Below are positions 34,653 through 44,400 of a stretch of 64,000 nucleotides of DNA, piece after piece. Made by a program: the position numbers and the translations under genes. Position 1 is the stretch's first letter; every line of letters begins with the position of its first letter. Source of the stretch: Gemmatimonadaceae bacterium (GTDB lineage: Bacteria > Gemmatimonadota > Gemmatimonadetes > Gemmatimonadales > Gemmatimonadaceae); NCBI GenBank assembly GCA_025358925.1, contig JANYHT010000036.1, positions 1 to 64,000 on the forward strand, in the 5' to 3' direction. The notes under the pieces are model-generated. The model was not told where the DNA came from. It did no database searches and was given only the letters and a program-made list of their open reading frames with translations.

Positions 34653-36800
34653 TTACATGCCGAGCAGCGATTCCAATCGCTCGGCAATCTGCTCGACGTC
34701 GGGTAAGACAGCGTCGAGCAGTACCTCGTGATACGGCATCGGAATATCCAACGGGGCCAGTCGTTGCACCGGCGCATCGAGATGCCAAAAAGCGTGCTGC
34801 GCGATTGTGCCGGCAATTTCAGCACCGAAACCCGCCGTCATATTGTCTTCGTGCACAATGAGACAACGTCCGGTCGCGCGCACGGAGTTGAGCACACCGT
34901 CGCGATCCCATGGTGCGATGGTTCTCAAGTCGAGCAAATGCACGCGTCCGACAAAATGCGCCGCCGCTTTTACGCAGCGATGCACCATTGCGCCCCACGT
35001 GACGAGCGTGACGTCGCCTCCTTCAACGACGGTGCGCGCTTGACCAAACGGTACGAGGTAATTGTCACCGGGGTAGCGCGCGCTGCCATCGCCCGTCATA
35101 AGCAACGAACGATGTTCGAAGAAGATGGTGGGATTTGCACCACGCATCGCGCTGCGCAACAGGCCAACGGCATCGGCGGCATTCGATGGCATCGCGACCT
35201 GCCATCCATACGCGTGCGCAAATCGTACCTCGTCGCTCAAGCTATGCCATGGATCGCCAACGTCTTTCCCAAATCCGCCAGGCATGCGCACCACAATTGG
35301 AGCAGCGAACCGATTCGCGGTGCGCCACCGCAACGTGCCGCAGTTATTCAATTGCTCAGTGGCGGGGTCGGCGTATTTCCGAAACTGAATTTCTGCGACC
35401 GGCATCAATCCGCCAATAGCCATGCCCACCGCGCGACCAATGATCCCTTCTTCTGACAAACTCGTATCGAAGACGCGCTGCTCGCCAAACTGTTTTTGTA
35501 ATCCTTCGGTGACGAGGTGCACGCCGCCTTTCCGGCCGACGTCTTCACCAAACACCACCACTTTCTGATTGACTTGAAGTTCATGACGCAATGTGCGTCG
35601 TACTGCCTCGGCGAAGCGGAGCAAATCGCCATCGTCAGCGGCGATTGTCGTACCACCTAATGCAGCACGTTCGCTGCTGGTGAGACCACCAAACGCTGCC
35701 GGGATGCTGCCGTCATTGCTCGCGTACACGTGATTGCCGATACCCAGCGCGTCGGGCATCGGTCGCGCACGTGCAGTCTCGAGCGCGGTGTGCACATCAC
35801 GGTCAACTTCCGCTTCGAGCGCGGTCCAATCCGCATTCGACAAGAGTGCCGGCACGAGATACTTACGCAGTCGCGGCAACGGATCACGCGCTGCATCGCG
35901 CTCAATGTCACTTGGCGACCGATACCCTTTCTGGTTGTCGGGACCAGAGTGACTTGAAAGGCGCGGCACGGTGAGTCGAACAAGTGCTGGACCACTACCT
36001 GCGCGCACATACGTCACGGCGTCTGCGAGCAGCCCTGACATTTCATGCGGATTTGTCCCATCGCCGCTCGTCACACGCAGGTTGGTGAACGCCGCGAGAT
36101 TGGTCGCGATGTTTCCACCTGGAGTCTGCATGTCACCCTTTACTGAAATGCCGAGGTCGTTGTCTTCGATATAAAACAGGACGGGCAGTTTGAGCGTGGT
36201 GGCGATGGTGAGTGCCGACCAGAAACCGCTGGTGGCCACCGACGCATCGCCGCCGCATGCAACGGCGATGCTGCCCGCGTATGTGGTATCGCCCAGTGTG
36301 TCGTGATGATACCGAATCGACTGCGCCCATCCGACTGTCGGTGTGTATTGCGCGCCGACATCACCCGCCATTGGCAGAACGATCGGCCCGTGCGCATTCG
36401 GCAGATTGTAGACGACGCCGATGTCACGTCCATCGCTGAAGCCGCCTGCGCGTCCGAGCGGACTGCCGAAGGCATCGTCGAGTGGAACGCCGAGTGCGAG
36501 CAGGAGCGGTCGTGAGCGATAGTACGCGCCAGCTGCGTCATGTCGGTGCGCAATGAGCGAACCGAGGATGATTTGCGCAACGTCGTGACCGCGTGCTGAG
36601 AATTGATAGAGCACCACATGCTCTTTTGGCACCGATGCCCGATTGCGATTGGTTGCTTCTTCAATGTCGTCCAGTTGACGAGACACCAGCGCGCAATAGG
36701 CAATGCGTCGCCAATCGAACGCCGGGCGTGGGACAAGGACAAGTGACGACGCGCTGTTTTTTGCAGCACGTACGGATGTAGTGACCGGCTTGGTTGGCAT
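34653..36800 (-). CDS. Fused alpha-beta E1 of a 2-oxoacid dehydrogenase complex
   Basis: A 715-residue TPP-dependent dehydrogenase combining both E1 subunits. The alpha half (about 1-340) has a GRAGG segment and the TPP motif CGGDASVATSG ending IEDND; the beta half has VFGEDVGRKGGVH, EEGIIGRAVGMAIGGLMPVA and a C-terminal transketolase domain (VTWGAMVHR, DLRTIAPWD). It matches branched-chain 2-oxoacid dehydrogenase-like fusions. It needs an E2 and E3 encoded elsewhere. It lies between the two paa operons, so arylpyruvate oxidation to aryl-acetyl-CoA is a testable role. ATG 36800; TTG 36821 alternative. Confidence 0.87.
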   Translation of the reverse strand: MPTKPVTTSVRAAKNSASSLVLVPRPAFDWRRIAYCALVSRQLDDIEEATNRNRASVPKEHVVLYQFSARGHDVAQIILGSLIAHRHDAAGAYYRSRPLLLALGVPLDDAFGSPLGRAGGFSDGRDIGVVYNLPNAHGPIVLPMAGDVGAQYTPTVGWAQSIRYHHDTLGDTTYAGSIAVACGGDASVATSGFWSALTIATTLKLPVLFYIEDNDLGISVKGDMQTPGGNIATNLAAFTNLRVTSGDGTNPHEMSGLLADAVTYVRAGSGPALVRLTVPRLSSHSGPDNQKGYRSPSDIERDAARDPLPRLRKYLVPALLSNADWTALEAEVDRDVHTALETARARPMPDALGIGNHVYASNDGSIPAAFGGLTSSERAALGGTTIAADDGDLLRFAEAVRRTLRHELQVNQKVVVFGEDVGRKGGVHLVTEGLQKQFGEQRVFDTSLSEEGIIGRAVGMAIGGLMPVAEIQFRKYADPATEQLNNCGTLRWRTANRFAAPIVVRMPGGFGKDVGDPWHSLSDEVRFAHAYGWQVAMPSNAADAVGLLRSAMRGANPTIFFEHRSLLMTGDGSARYPGDNYLVPFGQARTVVEGGDVTLVTWGAMVHRCVKAAAHFVGRVHLLDLRTIAPWDRDGVLNSVRATGRCLIVHEDNMTAGFGAEIAGTIAQHAFWHLDAPVQRLAPLDIPMPYHEVLLDAVLPDVEQIAERLESLLGM

Positions 36801-36900
36801 GATGGCCGAAATGTGGGCCAACGCTGCTTGGAATGGGAGAGCCCATGGGCCACTGTTCGGTGAATGCGTCTCAACGAACAGGGCACACGCGGAACGACGT

Positions 36901-37374
36901 TTAGTGCGCGGCGTCGCTCATTGCATTCTGTTGATCGCGCAGGTCGCGCACTTTGTCATGCGCTGCTGTGACGTCGCTGGCTTGACGTGCGACGATGGGA
37001 CGAATATCTGCCGGCAGCGATTCGTTCAGCGCGTCGGCAAATGCTTTCTTGGCATAGTCTTCGCCGCGCTCGCACTCGTAGAGAATGGCCTTATCGTCGT
37101 TACCCGAAACAGCCGCCTTGATATTCATCCAGCCGCGATGTGCTGCTGCCGCAACATGACCCATATCTGCCGGTTTTCCGCCGAGTCCGGTGACCTTGAC
37201 TTCGAGCTCGTGTGCGAACGTTCCGCGCTGCGTCGCCATCGAAGAAAAAAGTTGCTTGAGATCAGCGCTATCGGCACCTTCTGCCGCAGTCGTAAAACCC
37301 TTTTCACCGTCGCGACAGGTCTCGATTAATCCATTGAGCACGGAAACGGTCTTGTCGTTGTTGTCGGTTGCCAT
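36901..37374 (-). CDS. PA2169/DUF2383 four-helix-bundle protein
   Basis: A 157-residue ferritin-like helical protein (PF09537). ATG 37374 opens VSVLNGLIETCRDGEKGF, the diagnostic start; QLFSSMATQRGTFAHELE and ECERGEDYAKKAFADAL follow, with several Glu/His positions of a possible metal site. A homologous family is often stress- or stationary-phase-linked, but its reaction is unknown. It is divergent from paaG with 85 bases between starts. Confidence 0.85.
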   Translation of the reverse strand: MATDNNDKTVSVLNGLIETCRDGEKGFTTAAEGADSADLKQLFSSMATQRGTFAHELEVKVTGLGGKPADMGHVAAAAHRGWMNIKAAVSGNDDKAILYECERGEDYAKKAFADALNESLPADIRPIVARQASDVTAAHDKVRDLRDQQNAMSDAAH

Positions 37375-37459
37375 CGAGGTTCTCTCCACTGGTAATGTTG
37401 ATAGGAAGGGCGCTTCCAAAGTTCCGATACAAATGGTGCGCCGCGCGATATCCTTATGC

Positions 37460-38251
37460 ATGCCTTATGCCTTCCTCTCCGTTGAGGTCGCTGATGGCGT
37501 GATGCTTATCACGCTCAATCGACCCGACGTGCTCAACAGTTTCACGCTTGCGATGGCGCACGAGCTTCAGCTCGCGCTTCGCACTGCGTCGGAAAGGGAC
37601 AACGTGCGCGCGGTGCTGCTCACTGGCGCTGGGCGCGGATTTTGTGCGGGGCAAGATCTCGCGGAGGCGTTGCCTGTTGGTGATGGGCCGATGCCTGATA
37701 TCGGTGAGATTGTAAAAGCCAGTTACAACCCGATTATCCGTGCAATTCGAACACTGGAAAAACCGGTGATTTGCGCGGTGAATGGCGTGGCGGCGGGAGC
37801 AGGTGCGAATCTCGCGTTTGCGTGTGACATCACGATCGCTGCCGAAGAAGCTTCCTTTGTCGAAAGTTTTGCCAAGCTCGGATTGATTCCCGATACGAGC
37901 GGTACGTTTTTCGTGCCGCGTCTCGTTGGCCTACAACGCGCGACCGGCATGTTTTTTCTTGCAGAAAAGATTCCTGCCGCGAAAGCGAAAGCGTGGGGAC
38001 TCATTTGGGACGTTGTGCCGCTCGCGATTTTGCATGAAACGGCACTGCAATTGGCGAAGTCACTGGCCACGCAAGCGACGCGAGGATTCGGTTTGACCAA
38101 GCGCGCGCTCAATGCATCGTTCGCCAATGGACTTGATGCGCAACTGGAGGTTGAAGCGCAGGCCATGCACGAAGCTGGAAAAACGGCCGACTATGAAGAA
38201 GGTGTTCGTGCGTTCCTCGAAAAACGCAAACCGGTGTATCGCGGGCTATGA
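37460..38251 (+). CDS. paaG: 1,2-epoxyphenylacetyl-CoA isomerase PaaG
   Basis: A 263-residue crotonase that converts the ring-epoxide to oxepin-CoA. Signatures are GRGFCAGQDLAEA, CAVNGVAAGAGANLAFACD and FAKLGLIPDTSGTFFVPRLVG, the last resembling the PaaG block. ATG 37460 is preferred; other ATGs sit at 37456 (out of frame) and further upstream. It starts the paaG-H-I-J-Y-Z operon, in which almost every neighbour overlaps by four bases. Confidence 0.88.
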   Translation: MPYAFLSVEVADGVMLITLNRPDVLNSFTLAMAHELQLALRTASERDNVRAVLLTGAGRGFCAGQDLAEALPVGDGPMPDIGEIVKASYNPIIRAIRTLEKPVICAVNGVAAGAGANLAFACDITIAAEEASFVESFAKLGLIPDTSGTFFVPRLVGLQRATGMFFLAEKIPAAKAKAWGLIWDVVPLAILHETALQLAKSLATQATRGFGLTKRALNASFANGLDAQLEVEAQAMHEAGKTADYEEGVRAFLEKRKPVYRGL

Positions 38252-39438
38252 TTGCGCTTGATGCAACGGCCGTCATAGGGGTTGTAGGTGCGGGTGCGAT
38301 GGGCGCTGGCATCGCACAGGTCGCCGCGACGCATGGTCATCGTGTGGTGTTGGCCGATGCGATGACTGCGTCGCTGACACGCGCGCGCGACGGGCATTTG
38401 AAGGCGATGACGCGTGAGGTGGACAAGGGACGAATGACACGCGTCGATGCAGACGCGGTGTTGGCGCGCCTTACGTACGTCGAGGGCGCAAGCGTTGATC
38501 AATTGGCGGTGTTTGCTGAATGCAGCGTCATCATCGAAGCGATCATCGAACAGCTGTCGGCCAAACAGAGTCTATTCGCGGTGTTAGAATCGATCATTGC
38601 ACCGGATGCAATTCTCGCCTCGAACACGTCGTCATTGTCGATTGCCGCGCTAGGTGGTGCATGCATGCACTCGTCGCGCGTGATTGGTGTGCATTTTTTT
38701 AATCCGGCGCCACTGATGGCATTGGTGGAGATCGTGCCGGCGATTACTACGTCAGCAGAGGTCACAGCACGTGTACGTGCGCTTATTGGTGGATGGGGGA
38801 AAACCACCGTGCTCGCGGCCGACACACCCGGCTTCATTGTCAATCGTATTGCGCGACCGTTTTACGGGGAAGCGATGCGCATCATGGAAGAGGGGATCGC
38901 GGACTGTGCAACGATAGATTGGGCGATGCGTGAGTTGGGTGGATTTCGCATGGGTCCTTTTGAATTGACCGATTTTATTGGGCACGACGTCAATTTTGCG
39001 GTGACGCGGTCGGTTTTCGACGCCACATTTTTCGACGCGCGCTATCGCCCCTCCATTGCGCAGCAACGACTGGTTGAAGCCGGCATGTTGGGGCGCAAAG
39101 CGAAGCGTGGTTTCTACGATTATCACGACGGTGCGGTTGCACCGGAGCCAACGCGCGACACGGTGCTGGGACAACAGATCGTTGATCGTATTCTTGTGAT
39201 GTTGATCAACGAAGCGGTCGATGCTGTGCACGTACGCATTGCGTCTGCGGTGGACATTGAGCAATCGATGACAACCGGCGTGAACTATCCGCGTGGTTTG
39301 TTGGCATGGGGCGATTTGATAGGTCCACCCACGGTACTTACGCGACTTGACGCGCTGTATCACGAGTATGGCGATGATCGCTATCGGGCCAGCGTGCGGT
39401 TGCGTCGCGTCGTGCGTGACGGCGGGAGTCTATTGTGA
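38248..39438 (+). CDS. paaH: 3-hydroxyadipyl-CoA dehydrogenase PaaH
   Basis: A 396-residue NAD-dependent 3-hydroxyacyl-CoA dehydrogenase. The Rossmann motif GVVGAGAMGAGIAQ occupies residues 11-24; catalytic VIGVHFFNPAPLMALVEI and NRIARPFYGEAMRI follow, the last typical of PaaH. It is about 80 residues shorter than the E. coli protein, mostly at the C-terminus. It oxidises 3-hydroxyadipyl-CoA to 3-oxoadipyl-CoA. Overlaps paaG by four bases. Confidence 0.9.
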   Translation: MIALDATAVIGVVGAGAMGAGIAQVAATHGHRVVLADAMTASLTRARDGHLKAMTREVDKGRMTRVDADAVLARLTYVEGASVDQLAVFAECSVIIEAIIEQLSAKQSLFAVLESIIAPDAILASNTSSLSIAALGGACMHSSRVIGVHFFNPAPLMALVEIVPAITTSAEVTARVRALIGGWGKTTVLAADTPGFIVNRIARPFYGEAMRIMEEGIADCATIDWAMRELGGFRMGPFELTDFIGHDVNFAVTRSVFDATFFDARYRPSIAQQRLVEAGMLGRKAKRGFYDYHDGAVAPEPTRDTVLGQQIVDRILVMLINEAVDAVHVRIASAVDIEQSMTTGVNYPRGLLAWGDLIGPPTVLTRLDALYHEYGDDRYRASVRLRRVVRDGGSLL

Positions 39439-39869
39439 CAACAGACGCCTTAGCGCGCGCCGTTGTCGAGAAACTCGTGCGACTGGATGCGTTCTCGCGT
39501 TGGTTAGGCGTGGAGGTGCTCGAGACCGCTATTGGACGTTCCGTCGCACGCATGACGGTACGCGACGAGATGCTCAACGGCTTTGGCACGTCGCACGGGG
39601 GCATCGTGTTTTCGCTTGCTGACAGTGCGTTTGCATTTGCCACTAATGCACAGGGCTTTTTGAGTGTGGCCGTGGATTGCACTGTGAGTTATCCGGTTGC
39701 CGTGCGATCAGGGGACACGCTCACGGCAACCGCGATTGAAGAAAGCAGCAGCAACAGGTTGGCGTTTTGCAGCGTCACCGTCCGCAATCAGCATGACGTT
39801 GTCGTCGGATATTTTCGCGGTACTGTCTATCGTACGCTCAAGCCGCACTTCCCGCCGGATACACCATGA
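39435..39869 (+). CDS. paaI: Hydroxyphenylacetyl-CoA thioesterase PaaI
   Basis: A 144-residue hotdog thioesterase. [20 protein letters not shown] is the PaaI active-site helix with its Asp, and [20 protein letters not shown] the second strand. It releases CoA from dead-end hydroxylated intermediates. GTG 39435 overlaps the paaH stop region. Confidence 0.92.
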   Translation: MTTDALARAVVEKLVRLDAFSRWLGVEVLETAIGRSVARMTVRDEMLNGFGTSHGGIVFSLADSAFAFATNAQGFLSVAVDCTVSYPVAVRSGDTLTATAIEESSSNRLAFCSVTVRNQHDVVVGYFRGTVYRTLKPHFPPDTP

Positions 39870-41089
39870 CCACCGCACAGATTGACGCGTTCATCATCGA
39901 CGGCGTTCGCACGCCGATTGGTAACATTGGCGGCGCGCTGAGCGGCGTGCGGGCAGATGATCTGGGCGCGCACGTCATTGCCGAATTGCTGCGACGGAAT
40001 GCGCAACTCGATCCCGCCCGCATTGCCGATGTGATTTTTGGGTGCGCGAATCAAGCCGGTGAAGACAACCGAAACGTGGCGCGCATGTCGTTGTTGCTCG
40101 CGGGCCTGCCGGTTACGGTGCCGGGCGAGACGGTGAATCGCTTGTGCGCATCGGGGCTGAGTGCCGTGGCCAATGCGGCGCGCGCAATTAAAGTTGGCGA
40201 AGGCGAGGTGTATGTGGCGGGCGGCGTCGAAAGTATGACGCGCGCGCCTTACGTCATGTCAAAAGGGGCGAGCGCGTTCGCGCGTGATGCGCAACTCTTT
40301 GATTCCAGTCTTGGGTGGCGTTTCGTCAACCCGAAGATGAAAGCCATGCACGGCACCGACTCGATGGGTGAAACGGCTGAGAATGTCGCGGCGCAGTATG
40401 GCGTGACGCGTCATGATCAAGATGCGTTTGCTGTACGTTCGCAACAGCGTGCGGCGGCGGCGCGTGCGGCGGGCGTATTCGCGGAAGAAATAGTGCCGGT
40501 CGAAATCGTGCAGAAGAAAGGTGCGGCGGTGGTGATGTCGAGTGATGAATTTCTGCGACCCGATACGAGTCTGGAAACGCTGGCGAAACTCAAACCGGCA
40601 TTTCGTACGGATGGTCAGGGTTCGGTCACGGCGGGCAATGCGTCCGGACTGAATGATGGCGCTGCGGCGCTGCTGATCATGTCGGCGCGTGCGGCCAGCG
40701 ATGTGGGGCTGACGCCTATCGCGCACGTTGTGGCGAGCGCGGCAGCGGGTGTAGAACCGCGTATCATGGGTATGGGGCCGGTACCGGCAACGCACCTTGT
40801 TTTGCAACGTGCGGGGCTCACGCTCGATCAAATCGATGTGATCGAATTGAACGAAGCGTTTGCGGCACAGTCGCTCGCGGTGTTGCGCGAGCTAGGGCTT
40901 GGCGATGACGATCCGCGCGTGAATCCCAATGGGGGAGCGATTGCTCTTGGGCATCCGCTTGGAATGAGCGGAGCGCGATTAGCCCTCACGGCCGCACGTG
41001 AATTACACCGTCGTCGCGCGCGCTATGCGTTGTGTACGATGTGCATTGGCGTCGGTATGGGTTATGCCGTGATTCTCGAACGCGCATAG
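39866..41089 (+). CDS. paaJ: 3-oxoadipyl-CoA thiolase PaaJ
   Basis: A 407-residue thiolase that cleaves 3-oxoadipyl-CoA to succinyl-CoA and acetyl-CoA, and probably also the 3-oxo-5,6-dehydrosuberyl-CoA. The nucleophile is Cys94 in [11 protein letters not shown]; His is in [16 protein letters not shown] and the second Cys in [12 protein letters not shown]. Overlaps paaI by four bases. Confidence 0.92.
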   Translation: MTTAQIDAFIIDGVRTPIGNIGGALSGVRADDLGAHVIAELLRRNAQLDPARIADVIFGCANQAGEDNRNVARMSLLLAGLPVTVPGETVNRLCASGLSAVANAARAIKVGEGEVYVAGGVESMTRAPYVMSKGASAFARDAQLFDSSLGWRFVNPKMKAMHGTDSMGETAENVAAQYGVTRHDQDAFAVRSQQRAAAARAAGVFAEEIVPVEIVQKKGAAVVMSSDEFLRPDTSLETLAKLKPAFRTDGQGSVTAGNASGLNDGAAALLIMSARAASDVGLTPIAHVVASAAAGVEPRIMGMGPVPATHLVLQRAGLTLDQIDVIELNEAFAAQSLAVLRELGLGDDDPRVNPNGGAIALGHPLGMSGARLALTAARELHRRRARYALCTMCIGVGMGYAVILERA

Positions 41090-41091
41090 TC

Positions 41092-41700
41092 ATGATCTAC
41101 GCATTTGATGGTTTCATTCCGGTCGTGCATGAGTCGGCGTTTATCCATCCGCATGCCGCAGTGACGGGGAACGTGCAGATTGGCGCGAACGTCTATGTTG
41201 GCCCGGGTGCGGCCATTCGTGGTGATTGGGGCGGCATCATCATCGAAGACGGATGTAATGTGCAGGAAAACTGTACGATTCACATGTTTCCGGGCGTGGT
41301 TGTCGTGCTGGAAGCAGGTGCACACATCGGGCACGGTGCGGTAGTACACGGCGCCCGCATAGGTGCGAACGCGTTAATCGGCATGAACGCCGTGATCATG
41401 GACAACGCCGTCATTGGTGAAGGCTGTGTGGTAGGCGCGTTGTGTTTTGTCCCAACGGGCATGGATGTACCGCCGCGCAAAGTGGTGGTTGGCAATCCCG
41501 CGAAGATCGTGAAAGATGTGAGCGACGAAATGCTCGCGTGGAAAAGCGACGGCACGCGTTTGTATCAACAATTACCGAACGCGATGCGACGTACGTGTCA
41601 TGCAGTCGAGCCGCTACGCGCACTACCGGAAAATCGCCCAGTGCAGTCGAGCATGTTGAAGAACTGGCAGGACACCAAACACGAACATACCCAATTATGA
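41092..41700 (+). CDS. paaY: PaaY, gamma-carbonic-anhydrase-like hexapeptide thioesterase
   Basis: A 202-residue left-handed beta-helix protein with hexapeptide repeats (VTGNVQIGANVYVGPGAAI, HIGHGAVVHGARIGANALIG). Metal-binding His residues fall in IHMFPG, HIGHGA and VVHGA. PaaY hydrolyses inhibitory CoA derivatives of the phenylacetate pathway. It starts two bases after paaJ and its stop overlaps paaZ. Confidence 0.92.
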   Translation: MIYAFDGFIPVVHESAFIHPHAAVTGNVQIGANVYVGPGAAIRGDWGGIIIEDGCNVQENCTIHMFPGVVVVLEAGAHIGHGAVVHGARIGANALIGMNAVIMDNAVIGEGCVVGALCFVPTGMDVPPRKVVVGNPAKIVKDVSDEMLAWKSDGTRLYQQLPNAMRRTCHAVEPLRALPENRPVQSSMLKNWQDTKHEHTQL

Positions 41701-43745
41701 CGCTCAAGAACTACGCACTCGGCCACTGGGTCGACGGTGCCGGAAAGTCGGCTGACCTTATTCACGCGGTCACTGGTGAGAAAATCGGTGAAGCGTCGAG
41801 TGGCGGGTTGGATTTCAAAGCGATGACGGAATACGCGCGAACGGTCGGTGGTCCGAAGATGCGCGCGCTCACGTTTCATCAACGTGCGGCGATGCTCAAG
41901 GGTCTCGCGAAGTACATGATGGAGCGAAAGGATGCGCTCTATGCGCTGTCGTCAGCCACGGGTGCAACGAAGTCTGATTCGTGGGTGGACATCGATGGTG
42001 GGATCGGTACGTTCTTCGCCTACTCGAGTCGCGGACGACGCGAGTTTCCAAACGAGACGTATCACGTGGAAGGGCCAGCCGAGTCGTTGTCGAAAGGCGG
42101 GACGTTTGTGGGCCGACATATTGCGGTGCCACTTGAAGGCGTGGCGATTCACATCAATGCGTTCAACTTTCCGTGTTGGGGCATGCTGGAAAAAATGGCG
42201 CCTGCATTGCTCGCGGGCATGCCCTGTATTGTGAAACCTGCAACAGTCACAAGTTTTCTGACCGAAGCGATGTTTCGTCAGATGATTGAGGCAGACATTT
42301 TACCGGAAGGTGCCATTCAGTTGATTTGCGGTAGCGCGGGGGACTTGCTGGATCATGTCACCGAGCAAGACGCGATTGCGTTCACTGGCTCCGCGGTGAC
42401 GGGTCAGATGTTGAAGGAAGGCAAAGCCGTGATGCAACACTCGGTGCGATTCAACATGGAAGCGGACTCGCTCAACTGTTCAATTCTTGGCCCTGACGCT
42501 GTGCCGGGCACCGAGGAGTTTGATTTATTCGTGAAAGAAGTGGTTCGCGAAATGACGACCAAGGCCGGACAAAAGTGTACGGCGATTCGGCGAACGATCG
42601 TGCCGAATGGGATGGAAGAAGACGTGATCAACGCGGTGCGCGCGCGTTTGGGGAAGACGACGATTGGCGATCCGACCGTGGATGGTGTGCGCATGGGACC
42701 ATTGGCGAGCAAGGGACAAGTGCGCGACGTTGGTGCGAACGCGGCAAAGATTCGTGCATCATCAGAATTAGTATTTGGTGGCGATGATTTTGATGTTGTT
42801 GGTGCAGATCGTGACCGCGGTGCCTTTTTTGCGCCGATGTTGATGGCCTGTGCAGAACCGTTTCGCCGTCACGAGCCGCACGATATCGAGGCGTTTGGTC
42901 CGGTCAACACGATCATGCCGTACAACACGCTGGACGACGCCATTGAGCTTGCGAAACTTGGTCGTGGCTCGTTGTGTGGATCACTCATTACAGCGGATCC
43001 AGCCGTCGCGCGCAAAGTGATTTTGGGAGTGGCCGCGTATCATGGACGGTTGCTTGTGCTTGACAAGCACAGTGCGAAAGAGAGCACTGGGCATGGATCG
43101 CCACTTCCAAACCTTGTGCACGGTGGGCCTGGTCGTGCGGGCGGCGGCGAAGAGATGGGTGGCGCGCGTGGGGTGTTGCACTACATGCAACGAGCGGCTG
43201 TACAGGGTAGTCCGAGCATGCTGACCGTAATCACACACGAGTGGAGTCAGGGTGCTGCGCAAACAACAGATGTCGTGCATCCGTTCCGTAAGCATTTCAA
43301 TGAGCTAAACGTTGGCGACACGATTGTCACCGGTACGCGTACGATTACGTTAGATGACGTCGTGAATTTTGCAAACCTCAGTGGCGATAAATTTTACGCG
43401 CACATGGATAACGAGGCGGCGCAGGCGAACGGCGTCTTTACTGGTCGTGTGGCGCATGGGTATTTCATTGTGTCAGCGGCCGCGGGATTATTTGTCGATC
43501 CAGCGCCTGGTCCGGTGCTCGCCAACTATGGATTAGAGAAACTGCGATTTACGAAGCCCGTATATCCCGGCGACACCATTCATGTGCGACTCACGGTGAA
43601 GCAAAAAACGGCAAAGGATACGCCGGTTGATGGAATTCCGCAGGGTGTCGTGGAGTGGGACGTTGAAGTGTTCAACCAGGACAACGAGCCCGTCGCGGTG
43701 TACTCGATTTTGACCTTGGTGAAGGTTAAGACCGCTATCGACTAA
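41697..43745 (+). CDS. paaZ: PaaZ, oxepin-CoA hydrolase / 3-oxo-5,6-dehydrosuberyl-CoA semialdehyde dehydrogenase
   Basis: A 682-residue fusion, the same size as E. coli PaaZ. Residues about 1-520 are an aldehyde dehydrogenase with catalytic Glu255 (FNMEADSLN) and Cys294 (GQKCTAIRR). The C-terminal ~150 residues are an (R)-specific hydratase of MaoC type (DKFYAHMDNEAA and FTGRVAHGYFIVS). It opens the oxepin ring and oxidises the aldehyde. ATG 41697 overlaps paaY by four bases. It ends the operon, with seven bases before the convergent SCO gene. Confidence 0.95.
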   Translation: MTLKNYALGHWVDGAGKSADLIHAVTGEKIGEASSGGLDFKAMTEYARTVGGPKMRALTFHQRAAMLKGLAKYMMERKDALYALSSATGATKSDSWVDIDGGIGTFFAYSSRGRREFPNETYHVEGPAESLSKGGTFVGRHIAVPLEGVAIHINAFNFPCWGMLEKMAPALLAGMPCIVKPATVTSFLTEAMFRQMIEADILPEGAIQLICGSAGDLLDHVTEQDAIAFTGSAVTGQMLKEGKAVMQHSVRFNMEADSLNCSILGPDAVPGTEEFDLFVKEVVREMTTKAGQKCTAIRRTIVPNGMEEDVINAVRARLGKTTIGDPTVDGVRMGPLASKGQVRDVGANAAKIRASSELVFGGDDFDVVGADRDRGAFFAPMLMACAEPFRRHEPHDIEAFGPVNTIMPYNTLDDAIELAKLGRGSLCGSLITADPAVARKVILGVAAYHGRLLVLDKHSAKESTGHGSPLPNLVHGGPGRAGGGEEMGGARGVLHYMQRAAVQGSPSMLTVITHEWSQGAAQTTDVVHPFRKHFNELNVGDTIVTGTRTITLDDVVNFANLSGDKFYAHMDNEAAQANGVFTGRVAHGYFIVSAAAGLFVDPAPGPVLANYGLEKLRFTKPVYPGDTIHVRLTVKQKTAKDTPVDGIPQGVVEWDVEVFNQDNEPVAVYSILTLVKVKTAID

Positions 43746-43752
43746 CGGAGTG

Positions 43753-44400
43753 TCACGACTGCTCGTGCAACAACAGACGCGCGTCGTCAGCCATGCGCTC
43801 CATGTCAAGTTGAAGCGTTCCGTTGTAGATCCCACGTATGCGCCCCTGTTGATCAATCAGCGATAACGTTTCGGTATGCTGTAGGTCGGTCGAGCCATAC
43901 GACCGACCGTCCGTCAAATTTACAAAGTACGATGTGGCGGCGAGTGATTCGATGGTCGAGCGCGGACCGGTCAGCAGTCTCCAGCGCGCATCGACGATCT
44001 CGTGCATTATGGCGTACTCGGCGAGCGCGGCCACGCTATCGCGTTCGGGCTGCACTGTGTGCGAAAGCACTTGAATCCGATTGTCGCTTGGCATCGCGCG
44101 CAGCCATCTCGCCAGGCTGCTCTGCGTGCGCGGACATACGCGCCCGCAGGTGGCGTAAAAAAAGTGCACGACGGTTATGTGGCCGGAAATTTCACGTTCC
44201 GTGACTACGCGTCCGCGTTGATCCACCAGCGAAAATGATTGAACCCGATGCATAGTTGGCGCCGCTGCCGTGCTCACGGAAAGCCATTCCGGGGTGAGGT
44301 CCTGATCTCGGAAATACGGCAACCCATCACGCATTGTGCTGCAGGCAACACACATGACCGTCAAGGCACTACCGACCACGAATGCCGTGATGCGAGTCAT
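43753..44400 (-). CDS. SCO1/SenC family lipoprotein (copper chaperone/thiol reductase)
   Basis: A 215-residue protein with lipoprotein signal ending TVMCVAC. The thioredoxin-like fold has the CxxxC of SCO proteins in ATCGRVCPRTQSSLARW and a distal His in LQHTETLSLID, matching the copper ligands. The family loads CuA of cytochrome oxidase or reduces its cysteines. ATG 44400 overlaps the YwqK-like gene stop. No oxidase gene lies in the window. Confidence 0.87.
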   Translation of the reverse strand: MTRITAFVVGSALTVMCVACSTMRDGLPYFRDQDLTPEWLSVSTAAAPTMHRVQSFSLVDQRGRVVTEREISGHITVVHFFYATCGRVCPRTQSSLARWLRAMPSDNRIQVLSHTVQPERDSVAALAEYAIMHEIVDARWRLLTGPRSTIESLAATSYFVNLTDGRSYGSTDLQHTETLSLIDQQGRIRGIYNGTLQLDMERMADDARLLLHEQS

